NCBI GenBank assembly: GCA_031265635.1
Contig: JAISCK010000159.1
Span: 1 to 8,676 of the forward strand
DNA: 8,676 nt
Direction of reading: 5' to 3'
Origin: Spirochaetaceae bacterium
Lineage (GTDB): Bacteria; Spirochaetota; Spirochaetia; Treponematales; Breznakiellaceae
The notes beneath the pieces are model-generated. The model was not told the origin of the DNA, did not search any database, and saw only the letters and a list, made by a program, of their open reading frames with translations. Made by a program: the position numbers and the translations under genes. This document shows, one piece after another, positions 6,717 through 8,676 of this stretch (position 1 is the first letter of the stretch; each line of letters starts with the position of its first letter).

Positions 6717-7898
6717 TTAAAACATACAGAAAGCTATCGAACAGTTATGAAAGCGATTGGAAACGTCTCCGCCTTTATGGCGGACCGGGCAAATCTCCCC
6801 GAGGCAGTAAGCGCCAAAGAGCGTCAGTCCCGGCGGAAGCATTTCCGACAGTATGCGGCCCTCGGCCTCCGGATCGGAACCGAGTATCATGGCCCTGCCG
6901 CAGCAGGATATGCAGAGTACGGTCCCGTACTCGCGGTCCTTCCGGTTCTTTCCTTCGTCAAGAAGGGCCTGCATGGATTCCCGGCAGGCGGCCATGACAT
7001 CTTCCTTGTTTACAAGGCATATATTGGCCAGGGTTCCGGCCGGGACATCGCCAAAAAAGGTCCCCGAACCGTCCTTGAGATTGAGAGCCGCGATATGGCG
7101 CATCAGCGGCGTTTCGTCCTTTTCTTCCCTGGTAAGCATCATGGGATACGAGGTAAAGGCCAAAAGGGGATCTTCCACATCGGTCTTGAGGCCAAAACCC
7201 TCAAGGTACTTTACAAAGGTCTCGTCGCCGACGCGGTACACCACGTTCTTTTCGGCTTCTACCACCCGGCGTATACGCTCGGCAAAGCGGGAAGTAACAT
7301 GACGGAGGGCGAATACAGGGCTGATATTTCCCCGTATGCCTACAAGGACCAGGGAGTCCTTGTATTCCTTTCCGGAAAGAAAGACCCTTGCCCTCTTGTA
7401 ATCGTAATCGTCGGAAGCTACGCCGCCTATGACCGGAACGCCGGGGGCTGTCCTGGAAATCACCCCGGGGTAGACATCGCCTGAAAAACCCATGCCCGAA
7501 GGGCAAAAGGCAAAGATAAGACCGGGAGCATCCGGCGACGTAAGAGGCGCGCAGGTTTCGGCGATGATCCTTTCGCAATCGCGGCCTGAACCGTCCAGGG
7601 GATCAGAGACAGATGAAAGAAAGCCGCAGTCATCGGCGGTAAAGACAGTAAGCACCGCCGCGGCGTCTTCCCTGCCCCCGCTGTCCAGGGCAGCCAGGCT
7701 GGTCATGCCCGCGGTCTCAATACCCAGTAATTCTTTAAGGCAAGCGGTAAGCGCCGCGCCGTCAGTATCCGCGTCGCAGAAAAGCACGCCGAAAGAATTT
7801 TTTTTAAGGGTAAGTTTTTGCCGTATCGCTTCAGAGAGTTCCCTGGCGGTTTCCCCAGGGTCATCCAGTTCAAAACTGACGGCGGACGCGCTTTTCAT
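6717..7898 (-). CDS. FIST-domain sensory protein (FIST_N and FIST_C)
   Basis: A 393-residue soluble protein. Residues about 35-195 fit FIST_N (alternating beta strands, with the glycine-rich GVPVIGGVASDD at 153-164). Residues about 225-375 fit FIST_C, with its hallmark CCGRAMILG (332-340) and GAYCLGEICP (362-371), then a closing FHNCSIAF. FIST domains are proposed to bind small ligands, possibly amino acids, for signal transduction, and are often found beside or fused to histidine kinases. Here it is followed after 3 bases by a hybrid kinase, so it probably supplies that kinase's signal. The C-terminal end is rich in cysteine. I chose the ATG at 7898, although no good ribosome-binding site lies within reach; a TTG at 7934 would add 12 residues. 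The domain assignment is firm; the ligand is unknown. Confidence 0.88.
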   Translation of the reverse strand: MKSASAVSFELDDPGETARELSEAIRQKLTLKKNSFGVLFCDADTDGAALTACLKELLGIETAGMTSLAALDSGGREDAAAVLTVFTADDCGFLSSVSDPLDGSGRDCERIIAETCAPLTSPDAPGLIFAFCPSGMGFSGDVYPGVISRTAPGVPVIGGVASDDYDYKRARVFLSGKEYKDSLVLVGIRGNISPVFALRHVTSRFAERIRRVVEAEKNVVYRVGDETFVKYLEGFGLKTDVEDPLLAFTSYPMMLTREEKDETPLMRHIAALNLKDGSGTFFGDVPAGTLANICLVNKEDVMAACRESMQALLDEGKNRKDREYGTVLCISCCGRAMILGSDPEAEGRILSEMLPPGLTLFGAYCLGEICPVRHKGGDVSNRFHNCSIAFCMF

Positions 7899-7925
7899 TG
7901 TATGTATACTATACCCCCGCTTCCT

Positions 7926-7968
7926 CCCGTACAAGCCCTAAAAAACGGACCCGGTTGTCAAGTACGGG
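7926..7968. repeat. Inverted repeat CCCGTAC/GTACGGG upstream of the FIST operon
   Basis: CCCGTAC (7926-7932) and GTACGGG (7962-7968) are perfect 7-bp inverted copies separated by 29 bases, lying between the FIST gene and the dehydrogenase remnant. It could be an operator or a weak hairpin upstream of the FIST-kinase operon. No function is shown. Confidence 0.35.
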
Positions 7969-8000
7969 ACAGCCAAAAGGGGGCCGCGGAACAGGGAAAG

Positions 8001-8491
8001 CTAGCCTCCGGTCTCCGCCGGCGCGAACAGGTCTCGGCTGATTCTGTTCTCCACTACTTTAACCCGGCGCTGGTCATGAAACTCATAGAGATAGTACAGG
8101 GCGATCATACCTCCCGCGAGACAGCGGACCTGCTTATGGAATTTTCCCGGCGTACCGGAAAAAACCCATACACCTGACCAAAGAATGCGAAGGCTTTGTC
8201 GTCAACCGCGCGCTTGGAGCGCTGAAAACAGAGTGCCCTAAAATTGTCGAAGAGGGAATCTGTACACCCCAGGAAGTAGACACCGGCCTCGAACTGGGGC
8301 TTAATCACCCCATGGACGTTTTCAGGCTCAATGATCTCACCGGCATAGATCTTTATTTTCATCTTCTTGAACAGATGTATAAAGACTCAGGAGTTAAACC
8401 GTCCGGCTATGGTCTTTGCAAGGGCATGGTCGCAAGAGGCGAACTCGGTCAAAAGACCGGAAAGGGCTTTTACTCTTACGAGACACACTAA
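8001..8491 (+). pseudogene. Remnant of 3-hydroxyacyl-CoA dehydrogenase, 5'-truncated and frameshifted
   Basis: This matches the C-terminal half of 3-hydroxyacyl-CoA (3-hydroxybutyryl-CoA) dehydrogenase, the NAD-dependent enzyme that oxidises the 3-hydroxyl group in beta-oxidation or reduces acetoacetyl-CoA in butyrate formation. Visible landmarks are HYFNPALVMKLIEIV with the catalytic His (codon 8052-8054) and Glu (8088-8090), then GFVVNR with the conserved Asn (8204-8206), GLNHPM, DLTGID and LGQKTGKGFYSY near the end. The N-terminal NAD-binding Rossmann half is absent; sequence to the left belongs to the FIST gene on the other strand. A one-base loss in the A6C3 run at 8159-8167 ends the first frame at 8177, and homology resumes at 8165 in another frame. 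It is therefore non-functional as it stands. The frameshift alone could be a sequencing error; the missing half could not. Confidence 0.85.
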
Positions 8492-8534
8492 AATGGTGAA
8501 ACTCCCGGCGGTTGATTTAGTTGAACCACTAACG

Positions 8535-8597
8535 GTAACGAACCCCACGGGCACGGGCTCTTGTCCGTGGGGACCGGCCGGCCTGTTGATTCGTTAC
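8535..8597. repeat. Nested inverted repeat, potential long hairpin
   Basis: GTAACGAA (8535-8542) pairs with TTCGTTAC (8590-8597), and the adjoining CCCCACGG (8543-8550) pairs with CCGTGGGG (8565-8572). Together they give 16 base pairs broken only by a one-sided 17-base bulge (8573-8589), which itself contains the palindrome GGCCGGCC. The tandem copy CACGGG-CACGGG (8546-8557) allows an alternative inner pairing. It could be a structured RNA, a dispersed repeat or a binding site; no known RNA family was recognised. Confidence 0.6.
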
Positions 8598-8635
8598 AAA
8601 GGGTCCATACCCCGTCCACTTGCGGGTTCTTCATT

Positions 8636-8668
8636 GAGACAACCCCCAGGGCTCCTTGACTCTTTTTT
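8636..8668 (+). terminator. Terminator-like hairpin with six Ts
   Basis: GAGACAA (8636-8642) and TTGACTC (8656-8662) pair with one A-A mismatch around a 13-base GC-rich loop, followed immediately by TTTTTT (8663-8668). This would end rightward transcription through the dehydrogenase remnant or a small RNA covering the nested hairpin. The mismatch makes it a moderate candidate. Confidence 0.45.
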
Positions 8669-8676
8669 CGTTTTGC

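Larger units (their letters stand above)
8488..8676 (-). other. Unassigned open frames on both strands, doubtful coding
   Basis: Leftward, a frame ending at 8488 stays open through the right edge; its first internal ATG at 8634 would give 48 residues, with GGGGG 8 bases upstream. Rightward, a frame from ATG 8493, one base after the dehydrogenase remnant's stop, also stays open to the edge but has no ribosome-binding site. Both cross the long inverted repeat, and neither translation has a recognisable domain. In GC-rich DNA two such short frames are expected by chance, so neither is called as a gene. If one is real it is cut by the window edge. Confidence 0.2.

Noticed and set aside
6015..7484. 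Rightward open frames of over 200 residues opposite the kinase and FIST genes
   Set aside because: Both lie antisense to genes with intact family motifs and show no recognisable features of their own.
7956..7961. Perfect TTGACA on the leftward strand upstream of the FIST gene
   Set aside because: No -10 box occurs 16-18 bases downstream, so it does not make a promoter by itself.
8105..8362. Leftward 85-residue open frame
   Set aside because: It is the antisense shadow of the dehydrogenase remnant, whose sense translation has clear homology.
1..8676. CRISPR array or tRNA genes
   Set aside because: No regularly spaced direct repeats and no cloverleaf with a plausible anticodon stem were seen on either strand.

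Overview
The window most resembles the genome of a spirochaete of the Treponema type. This is an inference from three things: an OmpA-like exported protein whose peptidoglycan-binding loop reads GHTALAGS instead of the usual GHTD, a very large lipoprotein with no recognisable family, and a soluble hybrid histidine kinase with a FIST partner. No rRNA or other lineage marker is present, so the assignment is tentative.

Layout. (1) 1-720 is clearly AT-rich, unlike the GC-rich remainder. It holds a hairpin with a T-tract (82-106) and a leftward pair of small membrane-protein genes: a 151-residue protein (213-668) and, overlapping its stop codon, a 33-residue single-helix protein (112-213). (2) 787-1995, leftward, encodes an exported OmpA-family protein. 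(3) 2118-4601, rightward, encodes an 827-residue lipoprotein with internal repeats. The two are divergent; a strong sigma70-type promoter at 2046-2074 serves the lipoprotein gene. (4) 4608-7898, leftward, is a two-gene operon: a FIST-domain protein followed after a 3-base gap by a cytoplasmic hybrid histidine kinase with two receiver domains. Its end converges on the lipoprotein gene with a 6-base gap. (5) 8001-8491, rightward, is a broken remnant of a 3-hydroxyacyl-CoA dehydrogenase. It lacks the NAD-binding half and carries a one-base frameshift in a homopolymer run. (6) 8492-8676 has no confident gene, but holds a long nested inverted repeat and a terminator-like hairpin; both strands stay open to the edge.

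How the genes work together. The OmpA-like protein and the lipoprotein are both exported and share one upstream region, suggesting a joint envelope role. FIST is a proposed small-ligand sensory domain, so the FIST protein and the kinase probably form one cytoplasmic sensing unit. The kinase has no HPt domain or DNA-binding output, so its phosphorelay partners must lie elsewhere. No CRISPR array, tRNA, rRNA or complete insertion sequence was found. The least explained parts are the AT-rich small-membrane-protein pair, the repeat-containing lipoprotein and the structured right end.
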